Origin: Flavobacterium terrisoli
Lineage (GTDB): Bacteria > Bacteroidota > Bacteroidia > Flavobacteriales > Flavobacteriaceae
Reading direction: 5' to 3'
NCBI RefSeq assembly: GCF_030167905.1
Contig: NZ_JARGNA010000001.1
Span: forward strand, 372,001 to 436,000
Length of the DNA stretch: 64,000 nucleotides
Numbering within the stretch: position 1 is the stretch's first letter; each line of letters opens with the position of its first letter. Shown piece after piece: positions 34,314 through 45,200 of the stretch. The position numbers were made by a program, and so were the translations under genes. The notes beneath the pieces are model-generated. The model did no database searches. It saw nothing but the letters and a program-made list of their open reading frames with translations, and was not told where the DNA came from.

Positions 34314-35606
34314 ATGAAATACCATCAAATAGACCGTCAATTGTTTGTTAAAAACAGAGCCAAATTCACGGCACAAATGAAACCCAACAGCGTTGCGGTG
34401 TTCAATTCCAATGACATTTATCCGGTTTCTGCCGACAGCACTTTGCCTTTTGCACAGCACAGGGATATTTTTTACTTATCGGGTGTTGACCAGGAAGAAA
34501 GCATCTTGTTGCTTTTCCCGGATGCGCCGTATGAGCATTTAAAAGAAATTTTATTCCTAAAGGAAACCAACGAACACATCGCAATCTGGGAGGGCGAGAA
34601 GCTGACCAAAGATCGCGCGTTTGAAGTATCCGGCATCAAATCGGTGATTTGGTTGCAGGATTTCCACAAGACATTGAAAGAAATCATGGCCTATTCCGAT
34701 ACGATTTATATCAATACCAATGAGCATTACCGCGCGGCAATTGAAACCGAAACCCGTGAAGCGCGTTTTGTAAAATGGTGGAAGGAAAATTATCCGGCGC
34801 ACAAAGTCGAAAAATCAAACCCGATTTTACAAAGATTGCGTTCTATCAAAGAAAGCGAAGAACTCGATTTGATCCAAACCGCCTGTAACATTACCGAAAA
34901 AGGTTTCCGCAGGGTTTTGAATTTTACCAAACCCAACGTAATGGAATACGAAATCGAAGCCGAATTTGCCCACGAATTCCTCATCAACCGTTCCAAAGGT
35001 TTTGCTTACACGCCGATTATCGCTTCGGGAAATAATGCCAACGTTTTACACTATATCGAAAACAACCAGCAATGTAAAGCCGGTGATTTATTGCTGCTGG
35101 ACGTTGGAGCCGAATATGCCAATTACTCGAGCGACATGACCAGAACGATTCCGGTTTCGGGGAAATTCAGTGACCGCCAAAAAGCCGTTTACAATGCGGT
35201 GTTGAATGTAAAAAACGAAGCGACAAAAATGTTGGTTCCGGGAACGCTTTGGAAACAATACCATTTGGAAGTGGGAAAAATAATGACTTTTGAATTATTG
35301 AACTTAGGTCTAATCGACAAAGCCGATGTACAAAACGAAAACCCGGATTGGCCGGCGTATAAAAAATATTTTATGCACGGAACATCACACCATATGGGAT
35401 TGGACACGCACGATTACGGTTTATTGCACGAACCAATGCAGGCGAATATGGTTTTCACTGTTGAACCGGGCATCTATATCCCGGCGGAAGGTTTTGGTAT
35501 TCGTATTGAAGATGATGTGGTGATTCAGGAAAAAGGAGAAGCTTTCAACCTGATGAGAAATATTCCGATTGAAATGGATGAAATTGAGAGTTTGATGAAT
35601 TCTTAA
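34314..35606 (+). CDS. pepP: Xaa-Pro aminopeptidase (aminopeptidase P)
   Basis: A 430-aa metallopeptidase that removes the N-terminal residue when proline is second. I chose ATG 34314 (MKYHQIDRQLF), since earlier codons lack coding character. The creatinase N-terminal domain ends near residue 165. The pita-bread catalytic domain shows the two-metal ligands: Asp in LLLDVGAEY, Asp in SSDMTRT, His in HGTSHHMGLDTHD, and Glu in TVEPGIYIP and RIEDDVVI. It has its own terminator downstream. Confidence 0.93.
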   Translation: MKYHQIDRQLFVKNRAKFTAQMKPNSVAVFNSNDIYPVSADSTLPFAQHRDIFYLSGVDQEESILLLFPDAPYEHLKEILFLKETNEHIAIWEGEKLTKDRAFEVSGIKSVIWLQDFHKTLKEIMAYSDTIYINTNEHYRAAIETETREARFVKWWKENYPAHKVEKSNPILQRLRSIKESEELDLIQTACNITEKGFRRVLNFTKPNVMEYEIEAEFAHEFLINRSKGFAYTPIIASGNNANVLHYIENNQQCKAGDLLLLDVGAEYANYSSDMTRTIPVSGKFSDRQKAVYNAVLNVKNEATKMLVPGTLWKQYHLEVGKIMTFELLNLGLIDKADVQNENPDWPAYKKYFMHGTSHHMGLDTHDYGLLHEPMQANMVFTVEPGIYIPAEGFGIRIEDDVVIQEKGEAFNLMRNIPIEMDEIESLMNS

Positions 35607-35639
35607 TTGAGAGAATAGAAAATAGAACAAAGAATATAG

Positions 35640-35670
35640 ACGGCTCACGATGGTGGGTCGTTTTGTTTTT
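35640..35670 (+). terminator. Terminator of pepP
   Basis: A 9-bp stem ACGGCTCAC / GTGGGTCGT (two G-U pairs) with loop GATG, then TTTGTTTTT, 34 bp past the stop. Confidence 0.75.
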
Positions 35671-35676
35671 ATGCTA

Positions 35677-35737
35677 TTGTCATTCCGACTGAAAGGAGGA
35701 ATCTCATTATGAGATGCTTCCTTCATCAGCATGACAA
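35677..35737. repeat. 61-bp REP-like imperfect palindrome
   Basis: The outer arms are TTGTCAT / ATGACAA and the inner arms are GGAATCTCAT / ATGAGATGCTTCC. The sequence (TTGTCATTCCGACTG...GGAGGAATC...) is the kind of dispersed palindromic repeat often seen between genes of Bacteroidota. No other full copy lies in this window; 725-782 has a faint resemblance. Confidence 0.55.
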
Positions 35738-35798
35738 AAGGCAATGAAAAGAAAATATCAACAATCATTCGTGTATTACTTCGTCTGTCACTTTGCTC

Positions 35799-36632
35799 AT
35801 GTCGTGGCTAAACACTATTTTTGAACTGAAAACTGCGACTGTGACTGCGACTAAACATATTACTTACAAAAACACCAAAATCTCCTATACCGACCAAGGC
35901 AAAGGCACGGCGGTAGTGTTATTGCATGGTTTTCTCGAAAACAAAACGATGTGGAAGGCTTTTGTACCGGAATTGTCCAAAAAGTATCGTGTCATTACTG
36001 TTGATTTGCTCGGCCACGGCGAAACGGAATGTCTTGGCTACGTTCACGCGATGGAAGACCAGGCGGATATGTTGTTTGCCTTATTGCTGACGCTTAAAAT
36101 CAGAAAAGTGGTTCTCGTTGGGCATTCCATGGGTGGTTATGTCGCTCTGGCTTTCGCCGAATTGTATCCCGATCACATGAAAGGGTTGTTTCTGTTGAAT
36201 TCGACATCACGCGCGGATAGTGACGAACGCCAAACGAATCGCGACCGTGCGGTGGTGTGTGTCAAACAGAATTATGCGGCTTTTGTCAGTATGTCAATTG
36301 CCAACTTATTCAGCGAAGACAACCGCGAACGCTTGACCAACGAAATTGAAAAGGTAAAAGAACAAGCCTTGAAAACACCATTGCAGGGCATTGTTGCGGC
36401 TTTGGAAGGCATGAAAATCCGAAAAGACCGCGAAGTCATTCTGCATTTTGCGCCCTATCCGATGCAGTTGGTTTTGGGTCAAAAAGATGGTGTGCTGATT
36501 TACGAGGAAAACCTCGAGCAAATTGAAGGCACCAAAGTTGAACTCACTACTTTCCCCGATGGACACATGAGCCACATTGAAAACGAAAAAGAATTAATGA
36601 AAGTATTGCTGAATTTTTTAAAGAAAGTCTAA
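35799..36632 (+). CDS. Alpha/beta-hydrolase
   Basis: A 277-aa hydrolase from ATG 35799 (MSWLNTIFEL); a later start near KHITYKNTKISY would give the usual domain length. Its features are the oxyanion motif HGFLENKTMW, the nucleophile elbow GHSMGGY (Ser about residue 110), Asp in LGQKDGVL and the catalytic His in PDGHMSHIE. The substrate is unknown; it resembles generic esterases or lactonases. Its stop overlaps the convergent addB stop by 4 bp. Confidence 0.88.
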   Translation: MSWLNTIFELKTATVTATKHITYKNTKISYTDQGKGTAVVLLHGFLENKTMWKAFVPELSKKYRVITVDLLGHGETECLGYVHAMEDQADMLFALLLTLKIRKVVLVGHSMGGYVALAFAELYPDHMKGLFLLNSTSRADSDERQTNRDRAVVCVKQNYAAFVSMSIANLFSEDNRERLTNEIEKVKEQALKTPLQGIVAALEGMKIRKDREVILHFAPYPMQLVLGQKDGVLIYEENLEQIEGTKVELTTFPDGHMSHIENEKELMKVLLNFLKKV

Positions 36633-39385
36633 TTGGTTTTTTCTTCGAAAGCCGTTTCCATATTAAAAATCTCACCAAGCAAAATCACAATCTGTTCCAG
36701 ATAAGCTTCCATGATTTCAGGGGTAACGATTTCAGTTGCTTCTTTTTCGGGTTTGAAGTTAAACGGCAAAAATCCGGATTTCAGATTTTTAAACGAAATG
36801 ATTCCGGCTTCGATGTCGCGGCCGTTGGCTTGTTCCTCAAACATAAAAGCATACGCCAGAATCTGGATGATTTTATCGTTTTTGATATCCTCGGTCAAAC
36901 CGTTCCAGTCTTTTAACGTGACACTTTTTTGCTCAACTTTTCCCGTTTTATAATCGATGATCCTGATTCTTCTGTTGCGGATTTCAATTCGATCAACATT
37001 TCCTTTAATCAACACCGGAAAGGGCAAACGCGCATCTTCTAAAGCTCTTTCAAAGGTTTCTTCCAAAGCAATAATCTGCACTTCATCCCCATTTTCCAAA
37101 GCTTCCAATTCGAGCTTGAGGAAATTATACACATTCCGTTTAGCCACTTCAAAAGCCAACAGGTTTCTACCTTTTTTGATTTCGCCTTCTTTGTAAACCA
37201 ATTTGAATTGGTTCAACACTTCGTCGTCTATCTTTTTGAAACAACCATCAATATCGGCTTTTGTTAGAATTCTTCCAATAAACGGTTTGTACAATTCTTC
37301 TAAAGCGCCGTGAATAATCGTTCCCAAAGTATTGACCGCAATATTTTCTTCGACTTCATCGGTTTCCGAAATGCGCAAAACTCTTTGAAAATAAAACTGA
37401 ATCGGATTTCGGATATAGGTTGTCAATGACGAAGGTGAAAAGCCATTGGTGGCAATTTCGTTCAGGCGGGCCAAAATGCTTTCCGTTTTTGGAACGACTA
37501 TCGGTTGGTGTGCAATATTCGGCACATCGGGATTGTAATACTGAAAAGTTAAGTTGTGATTTGGTTGTTTTTCCACTTCCAACTGGGTAATGAAGCGGCT
37601 TTTTTCACCAGCATCAAAACCATCGCTGTCCGCATTGTAAATCAGGTAAATGTTTTTGGCGCGTTGGAGCAAATGATAAAAGTGATAGGTGTAAATCGCA
37701 TCTTTTTCTTTGTAGGTTGGCAAACCCAATTCGCGTTTGACATCATACGGAATAAACGAATTGGTACTTTTTCCGGCCGGAAATTTACCTTCGTTGACCG
37801 AGGTAATGATTACGGTTTCAAAATCGAGCACACGGCTTTCCAAAACACCCATAATCTGTAAACCGTCTAACGGTTCGCCTTCAAAAGAAACTTCGGCCAC
37901 ATCGATTACCTGTTTGTAAATGGCATGTAGCGTTTTGATGTCGTCTATGTTTTGGTGTTCGCCAAAATAGGAAATCATCTTGTTGATGACTTTATAGACC
38001 GAATAGACAAAGGCATTGGTTATTTTTTCCTCTTCGTTGTCATAACTCAGATTGGCTTTGATTTGGAGTAAAATTTGTGACAGGTTTTCGAGAACGGAAA
38101 CCGAATTGGTGTCCCATTTTTGGAATAACATTTGGAACAACATATTGTATTCGGCGTGTAATTCTTCCAGTTTTTTATGCGTGATAAAAGTGTAATTGTT
38201 TTTGTTGATTCGGTTGACCAATTCGCTGCAGTTCACATAAGGCTCAATCAACGGATGCGTCAATATATCGAGCACATCTTTATAATACATCACATAATTA
38301 ACCGGGTTTCTGGACAAAGCATTGGAATGTAACTTGAACAATTTAGCAATTAGCAATTGCGCCGGATTGTTTTTGCTCGAAAAACCCATGGTGACATTCA
38401 GTGCGTCAACGGTATTGGGTAAGGAATGCAACACCGGCAGCAATAAATTTTCTTCGCCTAAAACGACCGCAACATTTTGCAGGTTGGCCTTGTTTTCGGC
38501 GATGTGTTTTTCGATAATACTTCCGGTGATTTTGGCTTGCCCAATCGATTTGGAAGTCGCAATCACCTGAATGTTCTTGGCTTCGGTAAAATCGTTGACA
38601 ATCCATTCGTAAGGATGGGTTTTGTAGTAAATCCAATCTGATTTGAATTGCCGTTGGAACAAACCGGCATCGTGAAAAGTGTCATTGAGCAAAGTAGCAT
38701 CGATATCCCAATAGATTTTGGCTTTGTCCATCGCCAGTAAATGCTGGATGATTTTTTCTTCGGCCTGGTTGAGCGCGTTGAAACCGGCGAAGAGGAATAG
38801 GTTATTGTTATGCTCCGAAAAGTAATTCAGATTTTCAACGGCTTCACGATAAATCAAACCTTGGTAACCGATGCCTTTATTGAGCAGATAGTCATATAAA
38901 GCCTGATAATATTCAGGCAGTTTTTTCCAGAAAATTAAATAGTTTTCAATGAGCTCGGTGCGTTTTTCGATATCAACGGCCCAATGTTCAATCTCCTTGA
39001 TGTTTTCAAGGTATTTCAGGACATGATTTGGGTCTAATAAATAACGATCAATTTCATTAAAATCCTGTAGTAAAGTTTTGGCCCAATTGGCAAACGTATC
39101 GAAGGAATCCGGCTCTTTTTCAGTCAAAGAAAGATAAACACTGTAAAACTCAAAAAGCAATTCGACACTATCAATCGAGCGAATGCCCGCAACATCCTGG
39201 ATAAAATCTTCTATGCTGATAATTTCGGGTGCGAAGATGTTATTGGGAATTGATTTCTTTAGTTCATCCAGCAAAAAAACTTTGGCTCTTTTGTTGGGCA
39301 AAATCACCACCAAGTCCAATAGATTATCAGAATGGTTTTTTAAGATTTCCTGTACGAGTTGGTAAAGAAATGTTGGCTTTGGCAT
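36629..39385 (-). CDS. addB: AddB-like helicase-nuclease subunit (PD-(D/E)XK)
   Basis: A 918-aa protein of the AddB/RexB type for double-strand break end processing with AddA. The N-terminal half is an inactivated UvrD-like fold, and the Walker A region reads ILPNKRAKVFLLDEL. The motif region includes VIITSVNEGKFPAGKS. The C-terminal nuclease domain (~700-918) has VDRIEIRNRRIRIIDYKTGK, the D-x(n)-D-Y-K active site. The Cys residues that hold a 4Fe-4S cluster in Bacillus AddB are not apparent. The AddA partner is at 42285-45431, separated by ompA and kbl. Confidence 0.85.
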   Translation of the reverse strand: MPKPTFLYQLVQEILKNHSDNLLDLVVILPNKRAKVFLLDELKKSIPNNIFAPEIISIEDFIQDVAGIRSIDSVELLFEFYSVYLSLTEKEPDSFDTFANWAKTLLQDFNEIDRYLLDPNHVLKYLENIKEIEHWAVDIEKRTELIENYLIFWKKLPEYYQALYDYLLNKGIGYQGLIYREAVENLNYFSEHNNNLFLFAGFNALNQAEEKIIQHLLAMDKAKIYWDIDATLLNDTFHDAGLFQRQFKSDWIYYKTHPYEWIVNDFTEAKNIQVIATSKSIGQAKITGSIIEKHIAENKANLQNVAVVLGEENLLLPVLHSLPNTVDALNVTMGFSSKNNPAQLLIAKLFKLHSNALSRNPVNYVMYYKDVLDILTHPLIEPYVNCSELVNRINKNNYTFITHKKLEELHAEYNMLFQMLFQKWDTNSVSVLENLSQILLQIKANLSYDNEEEKITNAFVYSVYKVINKMISYFGEHQNIDDIKTLHAIYKQVIDVAEVSFEGEPLDGLQIMGVLESRVLDFETVIITSVNEGKFPAGKSTNSFIPYDVKRELGLPTYKEKDAIYTYHFYHLLQRAKNIYLIYNADSDGFDAGEKSRFITQLEVEKQPNHNLTFQYYNPDVPNIAHQPIVVPKTESILARLNEIATNGFSPSSLTTYIRNPIQFYFQRVLRISETDEVEENIAVNTLGTIIHGALEELYKPFIGRILTKADIDGCFKKIDDEVLNQFKLVYKEGEIKKGRNLLAFEVAKRNVYNFLKLELEALENGDEVQIIALEETFERALEDARLPFPVLIKGNVDRIEIRNRRIRIIDYKTGKVEQKSVTLKDWNGLTEDIKNDKIIQILAYAFMFEEQANGRDIEAGIISFKNLKSGFLPFNFKPEKEATEIVTPEIMEAYLEQIVILLGEIFNMETAFEEKTN

Positions 39386-39396
39386 TCTATAAAAAT

Positions 39397-39428
39397 AAAA
39401 AAACGCTCCGAATTTCGGAGCGTTTTTT
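39397..39428 (-). terminator. Terminator of the ompA-like gene
   Basis: A stem AAAAACGCTCCGAA / TTCGGAGCGTTTTT, 21 bp past the stop, symmetric in both directions. Confidence 0.88.
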
Positions 39429-39448
39429 AGAAATATTTTGAGAAGAAA

Positions 39449-40843
39449 TTATTTTACTAATTTCACTTCAACTCTTCTGTTGTTAGCTTTACCAGCTTTA
39501 GTTTTGTTAGTATCGATTGGTTTAGACTCACCGAAACCAGCTGAAGACAATCTTGAAGAGGCAACACCGTTTTCAATTAAATAATTTTTAACGGCAGCAG
39601 CTCTGTTTTCAGAAAGTGTTTGGTTAGCAGCATCTTTACCATCGCTATCTGTGTGACCTTCAATTGAGAAGTTAGAGTTTGGATACTCTTTCAAGATTGC
39701 TACGATAGCTTGTAATACTGGGTAAGTTTGTTGTTGGAATGTAGCTTTACCGCTATCGAATAAGATAGTTTTAGCATAGTCATTCAATCTTTTGATAGCT
39801 TCTTCAGTAACTTCTGGACAACCATTGTTTGCCGCAGTACCAGCTACATCTGGACATCTGTCATCTTTATCTAAAACTTTGTCACCATCTCTATCTGGCC
39901 AAGGACATCCACCATTTTCTTTAGGACCTTTAACGTCTTTACATTTGTCTTCTTTGTCTTGAACTCCGTCACCGTCAGTATCAGGACAACCACCAAATTG
40001 TTGTAAACCAGCTACTTCTGGACAAGCATCAACATTGTCAGCGATTTTATCACCGTCAGTATCAGGACATCCGTTATATTCAGCAGGACCAGCGATTTCT
40101 GGACAAGAATCTTTGCTATCTTCAATACCATCAGCGTCAGTATCAGGACAACCTTTGAATTGTTTTAAACCAGCAACTTCCGGACAAGCGTCGTCTTTGT
40201 CATAAATTCCGTCACCATCTTTGTCAGAACCTCCAAATTTGAAAGTAAGACCTGCAAAGTGTTGAACGTGAGAAGGGTAGTCTTCACGCACATCTTCGAA
40301 AGAATGTTTGTATGTAGAACGCCAAGATAAACCTAAGTTTTCGTTAAACCAAAAAGTTAAACCTAAACCTGCGTTAACATTTCCAGCACTGATATCATCA
40401 CCAATCCAAGTATAACCTCCACCAACGTGAATAGATGGGTCGATTTTTTTAGATCCAATTAAATTCATCATGCTGTAGTTGATCGCTCCATCAGCAGCGT
40501 AATAGTTTAAATCTCCAGGATTTACTACTTCGTATGGTCCATCACCAACTCTTGGCAATACATACTTAGTGATTTTGTTGATAGAACCTGTAATTCCGAA
40601 AGAGAAATTACCACCAACGTTTCTAGATACGGTTAAATAAGATACTGAAGGCAAGATGTTCCAGTTGTCTTTAGCATTGAAAAACTGAGAGAACTGATCT
40701 TCTAATTTTGATGCAGCACTAAATCTGGTGTCTACTGCGTTCATACCAAAGGAGATTGCCCAAGGGTTGTTAGTGTCTTGAGCCTGAGAGCTTAAACCAG
40801 CTAACATTAGCATAGCAACGAATAATTTGTTAAGATGTTTCAT
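39449..40843 (-). CDS. OmpA family outer-membrane protein with TSP3 repeats
   Basis: A 464-aa protein from ATG 40841-40843 ([20 protein letters not shown], signal peptide). Residues ~25-210 form an outer-membrane beta barrel. About five calcium-binding thrombospondin type 3 repeats follow ([16 protein letters not shown] and [16 protein letters not shown]). A C-terminal OmpA peptidoglycan-binding domain (~345-464: [20 protein letters not shown], then [10 protein letters not shown]) ends the protein. It links the outer membrane to the cell wall and is probably abundant, given its near-perfect -33/-7 promoter and strong terminator. Confidence 0.95.
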   Translation of the reverse strand: MKHLNKLFVAMLMLAGLSSQAQDTNNPWAISFGMNAVDTRFSAASKLEDQFSQFFNAKDNWNILPSVSYLTVSRNVGGNFSFGITGSINKITKYVLPRVGDGPYEVVNPGDLNYYAADGAINYSMMNLIGSKKIDPSIHVGGGYTWIGDDISAGNVNAGLGLTFWFNENLGLSWRSTYKHSFEDVREDYPSHVQHFAGLTFKFGGSDKDGDGIYDKDDACPEVAGLKQFKGCPDTDADGIEDSKDSCPEIAGPAEYNGCPDTDGDKIADNVDACPEVAGLQQFGGCPDTDGDGVQDKEDKCKDVKGPKENGGCPWPDRDGDKVLDKDDRCPDVAGTAANNGCPEVTEEAIKRLNDYAKTILFDSGKATFQQQTYPVLQAIVAILKEYPNSNFSIEGHTDSDGKDAANQTLSENRAAAVKNYLIENGVASSRLSSAGFGESKPIDTNKTKAGKANNRRVEVKLVK

Positions 40844-40879
40844 ACTTAAATTGATTAGATTATAATAATTATAATAGAA

Positions 40880-40909
40880 CAAAAGTAATACGTATTAATA
40901 TAATATCAA
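40880..40909 (-). promoter_or_regulatory. -33/-7 promoter of the ompA-like gene
   Basis: On the minus strand TTG (40907-40909), a 19-bp spacer and TACTTTTG (40880-40887) match the consensus exactly. The box ends 36 bp before the ATG. Confidence 0.8.
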
Positions 40910-41039
40910 AATCTTATTGTTAAAATGTGGAAATTATGTAATGAATTAGATGAATTTTAGAATACTGATGACAATTATGCAATATTTAACATCTTTTCGT
41001 AGAACAATTAACATATTGCCGTAGAACAAATAACATGTT

Positions 41040-42230
41040 TTAAATAACGTTTAGCATCTTTCCTACTTCTTCGAAAGCTTTTATTGCCTGATCAAGATGT
41101 TCTTTGGTATGTGCGGCAGACAATTGGACCCTGATTCTGGCTTTGTCTCTAGGTACCACCGGAAAGAAGAATCCAATCACATAAATTCCTTTTTTCAATA
41201 ATTCATCTGCCATTACTTGTGATAATTTGGCATCATATAACATTACCGGTACAATGGCTGAATCGCCATCAATAATATCCAAGCCGGCTTTTTTCATTCC
41301 TTCTTTGAAGTAATTGGTATTCCATTCCAGTTTGTCCCTTAATGTTGTGTCTTTTTCCAAAAGCTCAAAAACCTTAATAGAAGCACCAACAATTGCCGGC
41401 GCTAAGGAATTCGAAAACAAATAAGGACGCGAACGTTGACGCAGGATTTCAATCACTTCTTTTTTGGCCGTAGTATAACCACCCATCGCGCCACCTAAAG
41501 CTTTACCCAATGTTCCGGTGATGATGTCCACTCTTCCCATAACGCCTTTGGCTTCCATAGTTCCTTTTCCTGATGCACCAATAAAACCGGCTGCATGGCA
41601 TTCGTCCACCATAACCAAAGCGTCATATTTATCGGCCAAATCACAGATTTTGTCTAATGGCGCTACCAATCCGTCCATAGAGAAAACACCATCAGTTACG
41701 ATTAACTTGAAACGATGTCCCGCTTCCACGGCTTTTTTCAATTGGTTTTCCAAATCTTCCATATTGGAATTTTCATAACGGTAACGTGCAGCTTTACACA
41801 AACGCACACCGTCAATAATCGAAGCGTGATTCAAACTGTCGGAAATGATACAGTCTTCTTCACCCAATAATGGTTCGAAAACACCACCATTGGCATCAAA
41901 AGCTGCAGCATATAAGATCGTATCTTCCGTGCCGTAAAAATCGGCTATCTTTCTTTCTAATGTTTTGTGAATATCCTGAGTTCCGCAGATAAAACGAACC
42001 GATGACATTCCGAATCCGTGGGAATCCAAAGCGTCTTTAGCCGCCTGAATCACTTCCGGATGCGATGACAAGCCCAGATAATTATTGGCACAAAAGTTTA
42101 AAACCGTTTTGCCATTTACTGTGATTTCCGCGCCTTGAGGCGAAGTGATAATGCGTTCTCTTTTGAAAATACCGTTTTGTTCAATGGTATCCAATTCGTT
42201 TTGTAGGTGTTGTTGAATTTTTCCGTACAT
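41040..42230 (-). CDS. kbl: Glycine C-acetyltransferase (2-amino-3-ketobutyrate CoA ligase)
   Basis: A 396-aa PLP enzyme that joins glycine and acetyl-CoA, or cleaves 2-amino-3-oxobutyrate in threonine breakdown. The PLP Lys is in [15 protein letters not shown]. Other motifs are [27 protein letters not shown] and [10 protein letters not shown]. The length and motifs favour Kbl over the related BioF. No threonine dehydrogenase gene is adjacent. It lies 54 bp downstream of addA on the same strand. Confidence 0.93.
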   Translation of the reverse strand: MYGKIQQHLQNELDTIEQNGIFKRERIITSPQGAEITVNGKTVLNFCANNYLGLSSHPEVIQAAKDALDSHGFGMSSVRFICGTQDIHKTLERKIADFYGTEDTILYAAAFDANGGVFEPLLGEEDCIISDSLNHASIIDGVRLCKAARYRYENSNMEDLENQLKKAVEAGHRFKLIVTDGVFSMDGLVAPLDKICDLADKYDALVMVDECHAAGFIGASGKGTMEAKGVMGRVDIITGTLGKALGGAMGGYTTAKKEVIEILRQRSRPYLFSNSLAPAIVGASIKVFELLEKDTTLRDKLEWNTNYFKEGMKKAGLDIIDGDSAIVPVMLYDAKLSQVMADELLKKGIYVIGFFFPVVPRDKARIRVQLSAAHTKEHLDQAIKAFEEVGKMLNVI

Positions 42231-42284
42231 GATTGTTTGTTGTAGTTTATGTTTGTGTTGTAAAGTCTTTTTGCTTTTTTGAAG

Positions 42285-45200
42285 TTACAAATTTACTATT
42301 TCCAAAGTTTCCCCAATATAAACCAGCGCTTTTTTAGTCACCTTAAAGCCCATTTTTTCAATGGCGTTCTGATAATTTTCCAATTGCGTGGTATATTTTG
42401 CCTGATGCGCACCGGTTTTGTAATCGAGCAAATAGATTTCTTTGTTGGTGTTGATGACCATTCTGTCGGGTTTGACCAGGCTGCCTTCTTTCTGAATGAT
42501 GGTTTTTTCGTTTAGAATTTTGTTGCCGATGGCGAAATAAGGCTGTAAATCGGGATGATTGATAACCTGATTAATCGTTTCCTCGACTTCTGTTCTTTGT
42601 GAAGCGACAATCAATCCGTTTTCGATGGCTTTGATGAGTGCCAAATCAATATCGTCTTTGGTTTTGACAAAAGATAAAATTTCGTGCAGAATGTTTCCGA
42701 ATTCAATCGCTTTCTGCTGTTGTGTGTTCCACATCAGGCTTTCTTTTTGGGCAATTTTGATGTTTTTCGGATTTAAGGTCGCCAATAATTGCGGAATGGT
42801 TTCGGTTTTGTCTAAAGTATCTTTGGTTTCGGATAGTTTTTTGGCTTTGCCAAAAGAATAGTCGAATTTACTTTCGTCAAAATCATTCGCCAAAAATTTA
42901 ATGAAAAACGTCGCCATATTGTTGGGATAATCACCTTTTGCATTTCTGCTTTGCATACCCGAAATGATGTACAATTGTTCTTCGGCACGCGTCAAAGCCA
43001 CATACAACACATTGATATTGTCGAGCAATTCTTCCTGTTTTTTTTGTTGGTATACCAAACTCGCTTCTTCGCCATAACCTTCTACTTTGCTGCTTTTATC
43101 CACCAAGGCTTTGGGCAAACCCGTGATTGCTTCATCGGCGTTGAGCCACAATTTTTCCCGCGGACCTTTACTATAATCTTCTTCGGCAAACGGAAAAATA
43201 ACTACAGGAAACTCCAAACCTTTCGATTTGTGAATGGTCATAATGCGCACCGCGTCATTGCCTTCGGGTGAAGGAATGCTTTGTTTCTCCGAATTATTAT
43301 CCCAAAAAGTTAAAAAATCCGAAATTCCGGCTTGCTTTTTTAAATCGTGTTCCAAAATCAAATCGAGAAAAAACTGGATGTATGCATTGCGTTTGTGCAT
43401 CGGAATGACTTTGGCAATGATAATTTCGGTGGCTTCGTAAAGCGATTTTTTTCTGATGTTGGCAAACGAGAAATCAATTTGAAATGTAGTTAACCAGTTT
43501 TGAAATTTGGTTTCCGATTTTTGTTCCATGCCTTGCGCAATGAAATCGTGAATGGCCAATTGATCTTGTTGCGAAGCCAGATAATATAGGAAATTCGCTT
43601 TCGACTGCAAATCGTTGCTGTTTTTCAGGTAACGCAAAATATGGATTACGCCTTGTACTTCTGAAGAAGCGCCGAGCAATAAACTCTCCGAAGACAAAAT
43701 CGGGATGCCGTTTTCGGTTAAATAGTTTGCGACTTCCGTTCCGTGTGTTTTTTTTCGGGTCAGAATCACGATGTCTTTGTAGCGGAAACCGTTTTGTCTG
43801 ACCTTTTCAATCGTGGACAAAGTGGCTTGCAGATACAATTCGTTTTTGGCCAAATTTTCTTCGTCATCATTTGATTCCTTATCCACTTTTGGCACAAAAG
43901 AAATATTGACATAACCGCCAGTTTTGGTGTTGAATTGCTGATGGCTGTGGTTTTGGTACAAATCCTTGTAATCTTCATGCGCAAATTCCTGACTCAAAAA
44001 AGCAAATAATTTGTTGTTGAAATCAATGATTTCGGAATAACTTCTCCAGTTGGTTCCCAATGAAAACAATTGCTTGTCCGGATTGACAAACGGATTTTTG
44101 TCTTTGCTCAGTTCGATAAACTGTTCGGCCTTTCCGCCACGCCAACGGTAAATCGACTGTTTTGGATCGCCTACAATCATTAACGAACCTTGCTCACCAT
44201 TCAAATCTTCGCTCGAAAGTGCGTTGTCAATCAGCGGAATCAGGTTTTGCCATTGCATTTCGGAAGTATCCTGGAACTCGTCGATGAAGAAATTCCTGTA
44301 TTTTTCACCCAAACGTTCGTAGATAAATGGCGCAGGTTGGTTTTGGATTTGATCGTTGATTAACTTATTGAATTCGGCTATCGAAAGGATATTTTGTTCC
44401 TTTTGGATTTTGCCCAATTCATTGCTCACGGTATTCAATAATGAAAGCGGCGTGATGTTTTTGAGAAACGCTTCGTAGAAATTTTTCTTCTCGAATTTTG
44501 TGTAAATCGAAGCCAATATTTCGAGCAAATTGGGAATGATGTTTTCTATGATTGTTCTGTCTGATGCGGTTTTGTTGATAGGAATGTCTTCAAATTGATA
44601 ATATCTCTTATTGACAGGATTGAATCTTTTCTCGACTATACTTTTTATGTGGTTGGGAAAAGTTTCTCTGGAAAATGATTTAACATCGATTCCTTTATTT
44701 TCTATCAAAAGCAAAGCTTCAGTAGCTAAGGCAACCGTTTCGGCTTCGATTTCGGCACAAAGTTCTGTGAGTTTGTTTTTGATTTCGATAAACTCGGTGA
44801 TGGTTTTGTTTTGGAAATGCGTGATTTCTTCGCGGTTGTTTTCGTTGAGAATCAATTTTCCGGTGTCCATGATTTCGCGTGAGATATCCCAGGATTTATC
44901 ATCATCGGTTTTTTCCATGGTGAAATCGACCAATAGGTTGGTCAACGTTTCATCATTTCCGGCTTCGGCAATAATGGCGTCAACGGCTTCGGTCAAAAGG
45001 TTTTCCGTATCAAGCGAAACTTCAAACGTAATCGGCAAATTCAAATCGTGGGCAAAAGCGCGTATGACTTTGTGTGTGAATTTGTCAATCGTGGAAATAT
45101 CAAATGCGGCGTAATTGTGAATTAGGTTTTTGATGATGCTTTTGGCTTTTTCGGTAATGGTAGCCAAACTTAAACCGGTTTCCGTTTGAATGTCCTGCAT

